Under the pieces are notes generated by a model. The model was not told the DNA's origin and made no database searches. It was given only the letters and a program-made list of their open reading frames with translations. This document shows positions 1 to 7,686 of a stretch of 64,000 nucleotides of DNA, piece by piece (within the stretch, counting starts at the first letter, position 1; each line of letters starts with the position of its first letter). The position numbers were made by a program, and so were the translations under genes. This DNA is from Bacillus pinisoli. Its GTDB lineage: Bacteria; Bacillota; Bacilli; Bacillales; SA4. The stretch is taken from positions 186,001-250,000 of the forward strand of contig NZ_JAJQKI010000004.1 in the NCBI RefSeq assembly GCF_023036475.1. Direction: 5' to 3'.

Positions 1-81
1 AGATAAAAGATCTGTGAAGGTCAATTTGACTGAGTTTTAAATAAAGGCTCTTTTCATCCTGATGCAGGTGCATACCTAGAA

Positions 82-267
82 TTATTCGTTTTTCTCAGTC
101 AATTTATCTAATTTAGCTTCAATTCTGTCTAGTCGTGCTTTTTTCTTTCTTGAAGATGTCCAGAGGAATAAGATCACTATTATTAATACTATAGGGATTG
201 CTAACGAAAATAATTGAAATATTATGTCACCCATATTTAGGGTAAACCCTGATTCTGCTGTTTGCAT
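82..267 (-). CDS. small single-pass membrane protein, DUF4083-like
   Basis: Encodes 61 aa: a short N-terminus, one hydrophobic segment at about residues 15-35 (FSLAIPIVLIIVILFLW), then a basic stop-transfer (SSRKKK) and a C-terminal helix rich in Asp, Lys and Leu that looks like a short coiled coil. This architecture matches the small DUF4083-type proteins of Bacillus, whose role is unknown. The open frame extends 8 codons upstream to a GTG, but a GGAG box lies 8 nt before the ATG at 267, so that start is preferred. Topology is likely N-out/C-in by the positive-inside rule (inference). Confidence 0.6.
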   Translation of the reverse strand: MQTAESGFTLNMGDIIFQLFSLAIPIVLIIVILFLWTSSRKKKARLDRIEAKLDKLTEKNE

Positions 268-460
268 GTTTTCAACTCCATTTTTTCCCACTATACATTA
301 TAAGTTCTATAACAAGCAGAAATCTCCTTCTAAATAATACTTTACAATAAGGATTAAGAACTGTATTGATTAAGGTCTGTTGGTACTTTGAAGTAACTGC
401 GAACATCTTCAAACACTTACACGAATATAATGTACCAACTCTAAGTGGAAGGAAGATCTC

Positions 461-1303
461 ATGATACAAATAGCTGGAATACCTTTTCAACCAAACGAAA
501 CGAATGGAGAAGACTTAGAAAGAATAATCGTCAAACAACTTTCAGATAGCCCTATTTTATATACCTATCCATCTATGCATGACCTTCTGTTTGAACTCAA
601 ACTTCGTAAGAATATCATTGACAGCGCCGATGAAATGAATAGGAGTAAAGCAGTGTTTACAACTTTTCAGTATGCTACATGCAATGATACTTACTGGAAA
701 TTAACAGATGCAGGAGGATTCTTATTAAAGCGTGACGTAAATCCTTCCGAAGCCATTTTGGATATTTTTAAAAATAGTTCAAAGTATGCATTTGAATGTG
801 CAACAGCATGTGTAATTATCTTCTACCGTGCCGTATTAAAGAGTATTGGAAAACCTTTCTTTGATTCACTTTTTCAAAACATTTATTTATATAGTTGGCA
901 CGCTGATCCTGACCTAGGAATTCGAACGTTTCATGGCAAACATTTTTTACCTGGTGATATCGTTTACTTTAATAATCCAGACTTTAATCCGGAAACACCA
1001 TGGTATCGTGGAGTGAATGCTGTTGTCATGACCGAAGGCAAGTATTTTGGACATGGCTTTGGAATAAAGACTGATGAAGAAATGATTGACATGTTGAATA
1101 AAAAAAGAAATAAAGATAGTAGTCAATCCACATATTTGACTACTTTGGTTACAAACCCTGCCTTTCTATATTTATCAAAATTCTCAAACACTCTAAGGGC
1201 TCAGCCCTCAGGTAAAAGACAACCAATCGTTTACCATCACAATAAGAGTTCTATTTCCTCTCTACACTATCTATCTTATCTCCAAAAGTTATTCATCCAT
1301 TAG
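461..1303 (+). CDS. tgl: protein-glutamine gamma-glutamyltransferase Tgl (spore coat cross-linking)
   Basis: Bacillus-type transglutaminase that forms epsilon-(gamma-glutamyl)lysine bonds in spore coat proteins. The 280 aa align along their length with B. subtilis Tgl (245 aa, from memory). The active-site motif YAFECATA carries Glu112 and Cys113 (Glu115 and Cys116 in B. subtilis), and YFGHGFGI follows at 195-202. The motif RGEN of B. subtilis Tgl, which holds catalytic Glu187, reads RGVN here (Val185, GTG at 1013-1015). A C-terminal tail of about 40 aa beyond the family core is rich in Ser, Tyr and His. A GGAAGG box lies 8 nt before the ATG. In B. subtilis the gene is SigK-dependent; I did not find a convincing SigK promoter by eye. 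A hairpin terminator follows directly. Confidence 0.93.
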   Translation: MIQIAGIPFQPNETNGEDLERIIVKQLSDSPILYTYPSMHDLLFELKLRKNIIDSADEMNRSKAVFTTFQYATCNDTYWKLTDAGGFLLKRDVNPSEAILDIFKNSSKYAFECATACVIIFYRAVLKSIGKPFFDSLFQNIYLYSWHADPDLGIRTFHGKHFLPGDIVYFNNPDFNPETPWYRGVNAVVMTEGKYFGHGFGIKTDEEMIDMLNKKRNKDSSQSTYLTTLVTNPAFLYLSKFSNTLRAQPSGKRQPIVYHHNKSSISSLHYLSYLQKLFIH

Positions 1304-1304
1304 C

Positions 1305-1325
1305 AAATGGGACATTCACCCATTT
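1305..1325 (+). terminator. terminator after tgl
   Basis: Seven-bp stem (AAATGGG / CCCATTT) with a 7-nt loop immediately after the tgl stop, followed by TCATTTTAT. The T-run is modest. Confidence 0.6.
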
Positions 1326-1403
1326 TCATTTTATACCGAGGCAATTTAGAACTAGGTGAGTATACTGTAGTGAATCTACATTATATAGAAAGGAAGTATG
1401 AAA

Positions 1404-1610
1404 ATGGAGACAAATGTCAATGCAGCACCTTATATGATGGGAGCAAACGTTAATGCAGCACCTATGATGGGGGCTAATGTTCCACCTCAGCCAACTTATG
1501 TTGAACCAAGCTATGGTTATGCTTGCCCTGTACCGCGATACGATAGTTTTGTATTAATTGTTGTGCTGTTTATCTTATTAATTATTGTGGGAGCATGTTA
1601 TCTATCTTAG
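1404..1610 (+). CDS. YjcZ-like sporulation peptide with N-terminal repeat
   Basis: Encodes 68 aa. The C-terminus has the hydrophobic signature of the YjcZ/SscA small spore-protein family (FVLIVVLFILLIIVGACYL at about 50-68), likely membrane-inserted. The N-terminal half carries a near-duplicate MMGANVNAAP / MMGANVPPQP unit and a Pro/Tyr-rich linker. The open frame starts at an ATG at 1398, but AGGAAG at 1391-1396 is only 1 nt from it and 7 nt from the ATG at 1404, so 1404 is chosen. The stop codon TAG at 1608-1610 is also the first three bases of the 8-bp target duplication of the mobile element that follows. Family assignment is from the C-terminal motif; function is unknown. Confidence 0.7.
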   Translation: METNVNAAPYMMGANVNAAPMMGANVPPQPTYVEPSYGYACPVPRYDSFVLIVVLFILLIIVGACYLS

Positions 1611-1615
1611 GAATA

Positions 1616-1801
1616 GGCTCCTAAAACTTTGTTGCTTTTAAACCTATTTCATCTGAAGTTAATCTTACTTTTAACGATAAATGTAGTATTAATTGTTTTG
1701 AAAAGAGTAACTGTCTAGATGAAAAGCAGGTGACTCAAATTAATAAGTTTGAATTCGACTTTTGGGATTTTTACGAAGCAACAATCTATACGGAAAGAGT
1801 C
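1616..1801 (+). mobile_element. MITE-like element, copy A (186 bp) with perfect 8-bp target duplication
   Basis: Begins GGCTCCTAAAACTTTGTTGC and ends GCAACAATCTATACGGAAAG-AGTC, imperfect terminal inverted repeats of about 24 bp. It is flanked on both sides by TAGGAATA (1608-1615 and 1802-1809). The interior is colinear with copy B (50628-50816, opposite orientation) and copy C (51434-51627): shared blocks include CTTACTTTTAACG, AGATGAAAAGCAGGT and GGGATTTTTACGA. It carries no ORF. It separates the YjcZ-like gene from the converging Nudix gene. Confidence 0.85.
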
Positions 1802-1817
1802 TAGGAATAAAGCCAGA

Positions 1818-1860
1818 AAACAAACAAGAATATATATGTTTAATATATTCTTGTTTGTTT
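1818..1860. terminator. bidirectional terminator hairpin
   Basis: Perfect 17-bp stem with a 9-nt loop (left arm AAACAAACAAGAATATA, right arm its complement), followed by GGTTTTT on the plus strand and preceded by A-rich sequence. It overlaps the last codons of the minus-strand Nudix gene, so the end of that protein is encoded within the hairpin. Confidence 0.75.
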
Positions 1861-2310
1861 GGTTTTTATTTTTGTTAAATACGGTTCGATATAATTCCGA
1901 TAACCTTGTGTTAAACCATCAGGTAATTCATGAAGGTTAAAATACTTAATATCTATAGACTCCTGAAAATCAATATTTATAGCCCCCTTTACTTCATTTG
2001 TTACATAAACAGCCGTAACAGAATAGAGTTCATCTCCATTTGCTACTTTTAAGTAATAATCTTGACCCGAGAAGATACCCAATAACTCGAGTTCTCCTAT
2101 ATCCAGCCCCGTTTCTTCTTTTACTTCTCTTCTAGCTGTTTCTTCAAGACTTTCTCCTAATTCCATAATTCCACCGGGTAACCCCCAACTACCATCAGTT
2201 CGATGCTGTAATAAAAGCTGATTCTCGTTATTCATAATTAGTACTACGGATCCCGGCAAAATCAAAGGTCTATGCCCCACAAGTTTTCTTAATTCTTTCA
2301 CATAATTCAT
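1840..2310 (-). CDS. Nudix hydrolase
   Basis: Encodes 156 aa. A complete Nudix box lies at residues 47-69: G47, E53, R61-E62, E65-E66 and G68, fitting Gx5Ex7REUxEExGU, which binds the metal for hydrolysis of a nucleoside diphosphate linked to another moiety. The flanking sequence (RPLILPGSVVLI, LLLQHRTDGSWGLPGG) resembles Bacillus YjhB/MutT-like Nudix proteins; the substrate cannot be read from sequence. The longest frame starts 9 codons upstream, but AAGGAGG lies 8 nt before the ATG at 2310, so that start is used. The 3' end runs into a terminator hairpin. Confidence 0.85.
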   Translation of the reverse strand: MNYVKELRKLVGHRPLILPGSVVLIMNNENQLLLQHRTDGSWGLPGGIMELGESLEETARREVKEETGLDIGELELLGIFSGQDYYLKVANGDELYSVTAVYVTNEVKGAINIDFQESIDIKYFNLHELPDGLTQGYRNYIEPYLTKIKTKQTRIY

Positions 2311-2365
2311 CGTGTGTTCCTCCTTATTACCTTCCATTTTATAGACCTATAAATAGCTTCAACAT

Positions 2366-2403
2366 AAAGAAGCGATATTCCTGTTTTGGAATATCGCTTC
2401 TTT
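2366..2403 (-). terminator. terminator after the TerC-type gene
   Basis: Perfect 16-bp stem (AAAGAAGCGATATTCC and its complement) with a 6-nt loop, 20 bp downstream of the minus-strand TerC stop. The T-tail is short, but the A/T-rich stem base can serve. Confidence 0.75.
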
Positions 2404-2423
2404 AGGCTCTAATAATAGCTATT

Positions 2424-3197
2424 TTAAGCATTGCTGTTCTGCACTGTTTTCTTAGTAGGAGCAAACCAACCAAGTAAAGCAATGGCGACTAGTACTCCGT
2501 AAAAGATCAGTGTCCATACGGTACTATGTGGAAAGTGATAATCTAATACCCCAATATCCTTATGAGCTAAGGTAATAACAGCTAGTTTGACACCCACCCA
2601 AGCAACAATGGCGTAAGCAGTTGTTTCTAATGCTGGACGCTTTTCAAGAAGTTGTACAAACCAGGTTGCTGCGTACTTAATTAGAACAAGTCCTGCAATT
2701 CCTCCGAGAACAACTACAATAAATTGGCCTCCGTCCATGCCACCAAAATCTCTTAATGGAGAATCAGGGAGTCCGAGCGCAAGAGCTACAGCTGCTAATA
2801 TGGAATCAATAGCAAATGCGAGGTCTGCTAAGGCAATCTTTCCTACTGTAGGCCAGAACCCCTTACCAGCTGCTTCTTTTTCATCATCCTTATGAATGTT
2901 CTCATTCTTTTTCCCAAACCTTGCTTGTATGACATGCTTTAATCCTAGATAAAGCAGATAGGCTGCTCCTATTGCTTGAATCTGCCACACATTGGCTATA
3001 AAAGAAATAGCAAAAAGTGCAATGAATCGGAACGCAAAGGCCATAAGAATACCATAATTAATCGCTCTTTTCTTTTGTTCTTCTGGTAGATGCTTAGCAA
3101 TAACTGCCAGTACAAGGGCATTGTCTGCTGATAATAATCCTTCTAGTCCGATTAAAACCAACAGTGTCCAAGCATACTCCAACCATATTGAATCCAT
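2424..3197 (-). CDS. TerC family integral membrane protein (probable metal exporter)
   Basis: Encodes 257 aa with about seven hydrophobic segments. Two family motifs with membrane-embedded acidic residues are present: GLLSADNALVLAV near residue 20-32 and ADLAFAIDSILAAV near 120-135. TerC proteins of the Bacillus YceF/YkoY group export manganese, in part to metallate secreted proteins; that role is from the family, not shown here. AAGGAGAG lies 8 nt before the ATG. I looked for a yybP-ykoY manganese riboswitch in the 240 bp upstream and could not recognise one. Confidence 0.88.
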   Translation of the reverse strand: MDSIWLEYAWTLLVLIGLEGLLSADNALVLAVIAKHLPEEQKKRAINYGILMAFAFRFIALFAISFIANVWQIQAIGAAYLLYLGLKHVIQARFGKKNENIHKDDEKEAAGKGFWPTVGKIALADLAFAIDSILAAVALALGLPDSPLRDFGGMDGGQFIVVVLGGIAGLVLIKYAATWFVQLLEKRPALETTAYAIVAWVGVKLAVITLAHKDIGVLDYHFPHSTVWTLIFYGVLVAIALLGWFAPTKKTVQNSNA

Positions 3198-3441
3198 GTA
3201 TTTCTCTCCTTTTCAACTAAGGTTTTGTCACATTTCCCCCTACCATATAACTTCCCCAAAAAGCCAGTAGCTAATGAGTAAGTTATTTCTTTTCGAAATT
3301 AGTATATCTCTTTATCATTTGATGAGAGGGAGTTCTACTTGTTAATATTCAATTAAAGAGGTATGAATCCTTCTAGATCCAAGAACCTTTACTAAATAGT
3401 TGGATCCATTCATAACCATTTTGATTATGTTAAACTTTCAA

Positions 3442-4452
3442 CTATCCCTTTATCTTCTCTTTACGATTCTCCATTTGAGGAGGTTCTTCCATCCAGTCAT
3501 TCTTAATCATGATTTTTGCAGCCTTATGAGCATATTCAAAAATATCCTTCATAAAAATTGACATTTTTGCAGACAAATCATTTCGCAAAGTAAAGGCTGT
3601 TCCAAGTGAATTGCTTCCCATAGAGAAACTACAAAACAGACTTGTACAATACATCATCAACTTATCAGAAAATGGGGCAACTGTAGAACGCGTTGCATTA
3701 CCACCTGGTGTCTGAGGGATTGGCAAATTCATTTCAATCATTACTTCACTAAGTTCTTTAATAATACCTTTTGCGAGTTCAGCACCCTCATTAAAAAACT
3801 TTTTCACCTCACCATCATTTGCACACTGTCCAAAGCCTAAAATCATCTGTGTGCCTGTAAGGTTAGACTCAACTGCTTTATGTAGATGTGCAATTTCTAC
3901 AGTATTTAATGTTCTTTTTTCACTGAATGGATTGAGGGCCAATCCAGCTAAATAGCTTTTATTTTTTGCAAATTCGACTGATTTTGGCATAGAGACATAA
4001 GGAGATCTAACAAGCAAACCCTTTTTAAGCAAATACTGTGTACATATTCTATAGTATCTTTGAGTAAGGGCCGTTAATTCTTCAAACAATTTATTAATAT
4101 CTTCTCTAAATGTCATGGTTAGATTTAATGAATGTAAACCCATACTTATTTCTTTTAATAAGCGAACAAACATAATATCAAAACCATTATCATAAAGCTT
4201 AGGCACCTCTTTATTAACATCTTGTGACGTAAAGCCGATTGGAATTACTGCACCTTCTTGTTCATAGATTTCAATGATTTTACAAACGTATCCTTCCAGT
4301 TCCTGATACAAGTTGGTCATAATTCCCTTAGCTTCTTCATCGTCTGCTTTTTCTATAAAATACTCTAACATTCGCAAGATCAAGGTTTTTTCTTGGTATG
4401 TAAGCCATAATGATCCTAATTCAGAAGATGTAATAGGCGCTCTATCTGGCAT
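3442..4452 (-). CDS. DUF3231 family protein
   Basis: Encodes 336 aa, mostly alpha-helical, with two related halves (about 1-165 and 170-330). Each half opens with a similar helix (LGSLWLTYQEKTLILRMLEY and an ALNPFSEKRTLNTVEIAHL region) and then has a long helical hairpin. This duplicated, four-helix-bundle-like architecture is typical of DUF3231 proteins, which are common in spore-forming Bacillaceae and of unknown function. GGGAGG lies 8 nt before the ATG. It appears monocistronic. No metal-ligand set typical of ferritins is evident. Confidence 0.75.
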   Translation of the reverse strand: MPDRAPITSSELGSLWLTYQEKTLILRMLEYFIEKADDEEAKGIMTNLYQELEGYVCKIIEIYEQEGAVIPIGFTSQDVNKEVPKLYDNGFDIMFVRLLKEISMGLHSLNLTMTFREDINKLFEELTALTQRYYRICTQYLLKKGLLVRSPYVSMPKSVEFAKNKSYLAGLALNPFSEKRTLNTVEIAHLHKAVESNLTGTQMILGFGQCANDGEVKKFFNEGAELAKGIIKELSEVMIEMNLPIPQTPGGNATRSTVAPFSDKLMMYCTSLFCSFSMGSNSLGTAFTLRNDLSAKMSIFMKDIFEYAHKAAKIMIKNDWMEEPPQMENRKEKIKG

Positions 4453-4605
4453 ATGCAGTCCTCCCTAAAGTATTTATTTTAGGGTACCTCTAACACCTAA
4501 CATTCATTCATTTTACTGGAATATTAGTGCCTTGTTCATACACTAAAACAAGTTCATGGGATTGGCACAAAATATGGCTTAATCCACTTATAAACAAGAA
4601 CAAAA

Positions 4606-4748
4606 AGCGCAAGCACCCGGTTAGCCTAAGGCATAGCAAATGTTCCTTTGACAAAGAAAAGGCGGGTTTTCCTTTTATTTGTCAAAGGGTTATTTGACCG
4701 AGGAAAAAGTGTTGTTCTTTTTCTTTCGAGGGGCTGGGTGCTGGAGCT
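4606..4748. repeat. intergenic palindromic repeat-like unit
   Basis: The 514-bp gap 4453-4966 holds no supported gene. Within it, 4606-4748 starts AGCGCAAGCACCCGGTTAGC and ends GGGGCTGGGTGCTGGAGCT, imperfect outer inverted repeats. An inner hairpin (CCTTTGACAAA at 4645-4655, complement at 4678-4688) lies between them. The outer bases are richer in GC than their surroundings. Only one copy is seen here. I recall similar GCGC/GGAGCT-ended units scattered in Bacillus intergenic regions, but cannot verify it. Confidence 0.5.
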
Positions 4749-4966
4749 AGATTGAAATTCACAAGTCAAAGTTATCCACAAGTGATTCAGTTTATAATTT
4801 CCTAAACCACAAGAAAATAAAGTTCTTCATATTGGAACTTCACTTTTAAAATGAAGTCTATGTATATCCTAGCTACAAGCAGATAAATCTAACATCGATT
4901 AAGTGTCTAAACGTACTCTCCTTCAATAATGGAAGTGTAATGGTAAAAATAGTAGCTATTTAACCA

Positions 4967-5479
4967 CTATATACGATCTTCCAATAAAGAAATAATCTTA
5001 TTAACACAATCCTCTATTGGTTCAACTTCAGTATTAACTTGGAGATCATAGACTTCATTATGTTGATGGAAAAATTGCAACTGGCTCTTTGCCTGTCCGA
5101 TTGGTCTGTCTCCCCTTTGTTTCTCACGCCTTTCTAGCTCTACTACTGAACAATGTACACCTATAAATAAAATAGGATAATCATGTAACTTCTTAAAAAA
5201 GTCTTCCATTGTTTCCTTGTCTATAAAAATTTGATCAACGATTAAGTTGACTCCGTAATTAGAGAAGATTCGTATGTTGTCATGAAAAAGATATTCTGTT
5301 GGCACTGGGATTAATCTCCCCTTCTCTACTCCCCGCTCTTCCATTGTTTCAACGACATAATCAAACTCATCTATACTAAAATGAAAATAATCCTTTAGCC
5401 TCTCTGCTAATGCTTTTGATAATGTCGATTTCCCAGAACTTGAGACTCCATTCAATAAGATTATCTTGCCTAGTGTCAT
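4967..5479 (-). CDS. P-loop small-molecule kinase, chloramphenicol phosphotransferase-like
   Basis: Encodes 170 aa. The Walker A motif GVSSSGKST is at 11-19, followed by HFSIDEFDYV (acidic residues typical of the catalytic base region) and, near 125-150, a lid motif ELERREKQRGDRPIGQAKSQ. This order matches the chloramphenicol 3-O-phosphotransferase-like family, whose chromosomal members in bacilli mostly have unknown substrates. A claim of drug resistance would not be justified. AAGGAG lies about 12 nt before the ATG, a little far. Confidence 0.7.
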   Translation of the reverse strand: MTLGKIILLNGVSSSGKSTLSKALAERLKDYFHFSIDEFDYVVETMEERGVEKGRLIPVPTEYLFHDNIRIFSNYGVNLIVDQIFIDKETMEDFFKKLHDYPILFIGVHCSVVELERREKQRGDRPIGQAKSQLQFFHQHNEVYDLQVNTEVEPIEDCVNKIISLLEDRI

Positions 5480-5578
5480 GTATTGTAATATCTCCTTGTG
5501 TAAGAGTAACTTTTACAAACCCTTTAACAGCAACTCTTAGTTTAAATATAACTGTTATAAAATTGAGTTGTTTGGGGA

Positions 5579-6460
5579 TTATACTTTTCTAATGTTCTTA
5601 GTTAAAAATGCTAATTCATGCTCTGTTATAAATCCTACCTTCTTATAAAGGTTGATAGCCTTTTCATTACTAGAATTCACACATAGTGAAATAGAGTGAA
5701 TGGTTTGGAATGAAAAAAGCCATTTGAGTGCAGCGCTTAATAATTGAACACCTAGACCTTTACCCTGTTTGGAAGGATTTACTGCAAAGAATTCAATGCT
5801 TGCCTCTCCAAACTCCGGTTCTGCTTCAACATATATATAACCTGTTAACTCACGATTAGACGTTTGAATAAATACTTTTCTATTTCCGTTTAAACGATTT
5901 AATATTTCTCTGCCACTAAAATACGTACTTGGAAACGTTAGATCGTGCAGCTCTGTCATTTGTTCTTCAAGTTCTTTGGATAACTCTGTTATTTTTATAT
6001 CCACCAATGCATGAATGGATTCTCGATTAAACACTAGAATTGTTTGTTTACTTTGTTCAGCAAACCCAATTTCATTTGCAAAATTTAATACTCTTCTATT
6101 GTGTCGATTTGGAAACATACTTACTGAATGTACTTCCGATGGAATAATGTCAAGTAGTCTATTCCACAACCGACAAATGATTTTATCATCATTATCTAAA
6201 GCAAACGGTCCCCATAATTCCGCACATTGGTCATTGAGATCCGCATCAAAACCTAGGACCCCAACTAGTTGGTTACCTTCAAACGCACAGACGAAGCTCT
6301 CCTTAAAACCTACATCTGTTAAGTCATATAAAATAGAGTTGGCAATCTCTTCACTAACTTTTCCGCAATATCCAATGTGAAATTCATCTTTATTATTTAA
6401 CTCAGCCAGAAAATGTGATACGAGCTCAATTTCGTTTCCTTTTATTAATCTTACTTCCAT
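5579..6460 (-). CDS. tandem-GNAT acetyltransferase
   Basis: Encodes 293 aa with two GNAT-type halves. The N-terminal half (about 1-145) is divergent, with LVGVLGFDAD and a C-terminal beta-bulge region (NEIGFAEQSKQTILVF). The C-terminal half (about 150-293) has the acetyl-CoA binding signature VNPSKQGKGLGVQLL and NLYKKVGF. Probably only the C-terminal half binds acetyl-CoA (inference). The substrate is unknown. It lies just downstream of the 51-aa membrane peptide gene and the RimJ-like acetyltransferase on the same strand. Confidence 0.8.
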   Translation of the reverse strand: MEVRLIKGNEIELVSHFLAELNNKDEFHIGYCGKVSEEIANSILYDLTDVGFKESFVCAFEGNQLVGVLGFDADLNDQCAELWGPFALDNDDKIICRLWNRLLDIIPSEVHSVSMFPNRHNRRVLNFANEIGFAEQSKQTILVFNRESIHALVDIKITELSKELEEQMTELHDLTFPSTYFSGREILNRLNGNRKVFIQTSNRELTGYIYVEAEPEFGEASIEFFAVNPSKQGKGLGVQLLSAALKWLFSFQTIHSISLCVNSSNEKAINLYKKVGFITEHELAFLTKNIRKV

Positions 6461-6506
6461 TCACATACAATCTCCCTATGTAATTCATTTTCCACCCGTC
6501 ACACCC

Positions 6507-6662
6507 TTATGAAAGTATTCTATTTACGTATGATTGGATAGATGTAGGTAGTAATTGATAAACTAGCCCTTCAAACGCAAGATCAAGAAGTCCCGCTATT
6601 AAAAATAATAATATGATAAGAAACATGATTGTTTTTCTATACTTGAGCGTCATAAACTTCAT
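6507..6662 (-). CDS. 51-aa membrane peptide translationally coupled to an acetyltransferase
   Basis: Short ORF: basic N-terminus (MKFMTLKYRKT), one hydrophobic helix at about residues 12-30 (IMFLIILLFLIAGLLDLAF), then an amphipathic tail ending NRILS. Its ATG at 6662 overlaps the TGA of the upstream RimJ-like gene (ATGA), and the GGGGGAG at that gene's end is spaced 5 nt before the ATG, a strong sign of coupled translation. I do not recognise the family; function is unknown. Confidence 0.65.
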   Translation of the reverse strand: MKFMTLKYRKTIMFLIILLFLIAGLLDLAFEGLVYQLLPTSIQSYVNRILS

Positions 6663-7225
6663 AATGACTCCCCCACTTCCTCTGATTTCACATGATGCTT
6701 ATTTCTAAGTAGCGAGTAGAGATATACATCATGAGCTTTACCATTCTGATACATATAGTCCTTTAAGATCCCTTCTTTTTCAAATCCAACTTTTGTTAGC
6801 AACTTTGAAGATGCATCGTTTTCTAAAAAGACAACAGCTCCGATTCGAGAAAGCCCCATTTCATGGAATCCATAACTTAATATTTTTCGTACAGCCTCTA
6901 ACGTATATCCTTTTCTCCAGTAGTTAGGATGAATTTCGTATCCAATTTCTGCTCTTTTATGCTTAGGTGACCATGCATTAAAACCAACCGTGCCGATTAA
7001 ACCTTTCGTCCCTTTTCTTTCAATTCCCCAGCGTATACCTCTTTTTTCTTTCAGACTTTTTGAAAAGAATTCAACAAATGCTTCTGCTTGTTCTTTATGT
7101 ATTAATGTTTCTTGACCGTAGTATTTTGTAACTTGCTCATTAGAGAAACAATCGAAAATAGCTTGTGCATCATCAGATCTGATCTCCCTTAACTGTAATC
7201 TTTCTGTTTCTATGTTTGGAAACAT
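6659..7225 (-). CDS. GNAT acetyltransferase, RimJ/RimL type
   Basis: Encodes 188 aa. It opens with TERLQLREIRSDDAQAIFDCF, the typical RimJ/RimL start, followed by IGTVGFNAWSPKHKRAEIGYEI and the acetyl-CoA site region HPNYWRKGYTLEAVRKIL, then NDASSKLLTKVGFEKEGIL. The normal Q/RxxGxG/A signature is weak here (YWRKGYTLEA). Members acetylate N-termini of proteins or small amines; the substrate is unknown. GGGGGAT precedes the ATG. The stop overlaps the start of the 51-aa membrane peptide. Confidence 0.85.
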   Translation of the reverse strand: MFPNIETERLQLREIRSDDAQAIFDCFSNEQVTKYYGQETLIHKEQAEAFVEFFSKSLKEKRGIRWGIERKGTKGLIGTVGFNAWSPKHKRAEIGYEIHPNYWRKGYTLEAVRKILSYGFHEMGLSRIGAVVFLENDASSKLLTKVGFEKEGILKDYMYQNGKAHDVYLYSLLRNKHHVKSEEVGESL

Positions 7226-7326
7226 GGTATCCCCCCACTTTTATACACATTCTAGAAATGAACTATTTTATTTATTCTCTACCTTTAAGTTAAACCCTCT
7301 TTCACATAGTATTTAAACATAATAAA

Positions 7327-7356
7327 GACAGACCAATCTAGACAATTTGGTCTGTC
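7327..7356 (-). terminator. terminator after the 87-aa gene
   Basis: Ten-bp stem GACAGACCAA with its complement TTGGTCTGTC and a 10-nt loop, 26 bp after the minus-strand stop at 7383. A TTTATTATG tail follows on the minus strand. Confidence 0.75.
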
Positions 7357-7382
7357 CTTCTCTTTTTCGATCTATAGCTTAT

Positions 7383-7646
7383 CTAAATAATTCCTTTTTC
7401 TTTTGCATATTGATAGGCAATTTTACGCTTACTTATGTTTTCACTCTTTAAATGTTCTAATAAAGCGACAAAGTAACTGCCGTCAAAATGTTTTTGGGCT
7501 TTTAGTGTAATCTCAATTGCAGCAATCACTTGAGCATCATTTGTCCCTGAGTATAATTGACCAAATGAAATAAACCCTAGCTCTTCCTCTCTAAAGATAA
7601 ACCCTTTTCCTCTTAAAAATTGTAAGTACTCTTCTACCTTAGCCAC
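7383..7646 (-). CDS. small soluble protein of unknown function (87 aa)
   Basis: Encodes 87 mainly helical, acidic/basic mixed residues (EEYLQFLRGKGFIFREEELGF at the start, KRKIAYQYAKEKGII at the end), with no signal peptide or membrane segment. It starts with GTG; a GGGGA box precedes it. It lies 40 bp downstream of yuiD on the same strand and ahead of a strong terminator, so the two are probably co-transcribed. I do not recognise a characterised family. Confidence 0.7.
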   Translation of the reverse strand: MAKVEEYLQFLRGKGFIFREEELGFISFGQLYSGTNDAQVIAAIEITLKAQKHFDGSYFVALLEHLKSENISKRKIAYQYAKEKGII

Positions 7647-7686
7647 TCGTTCCCCATCCTTACTTGTCTTGCTCAGGTAAAGCTTA

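Noticed and set aside
2..40. Open frame reading DKRSVKVNLTEF then stop at the window edge
   Set aside because: Could be the 3' end of a plus-strand gene, but 12 residues are not enough to support it.
379..439. Inverted pair GTTGGTAC ... GTACCAAC upstream of tgl
   Set aside because: Eight bases with about 45 bp between; plausible by chance and no supporting symmetry.
1749..1940. Plus-strand ORF of 63 codons crossing the Nudix gene end
   Set aside because: It overlaps element A, a terminator hairpin and a well-supported Nudix gene; no ribosome binding site.
3198..3441. Possible yybP-ykoY manganese riboswitch before the TerC-type gene
   Set aside because: I looked for the conserved loop sequences in the 244 bp and did not find them.
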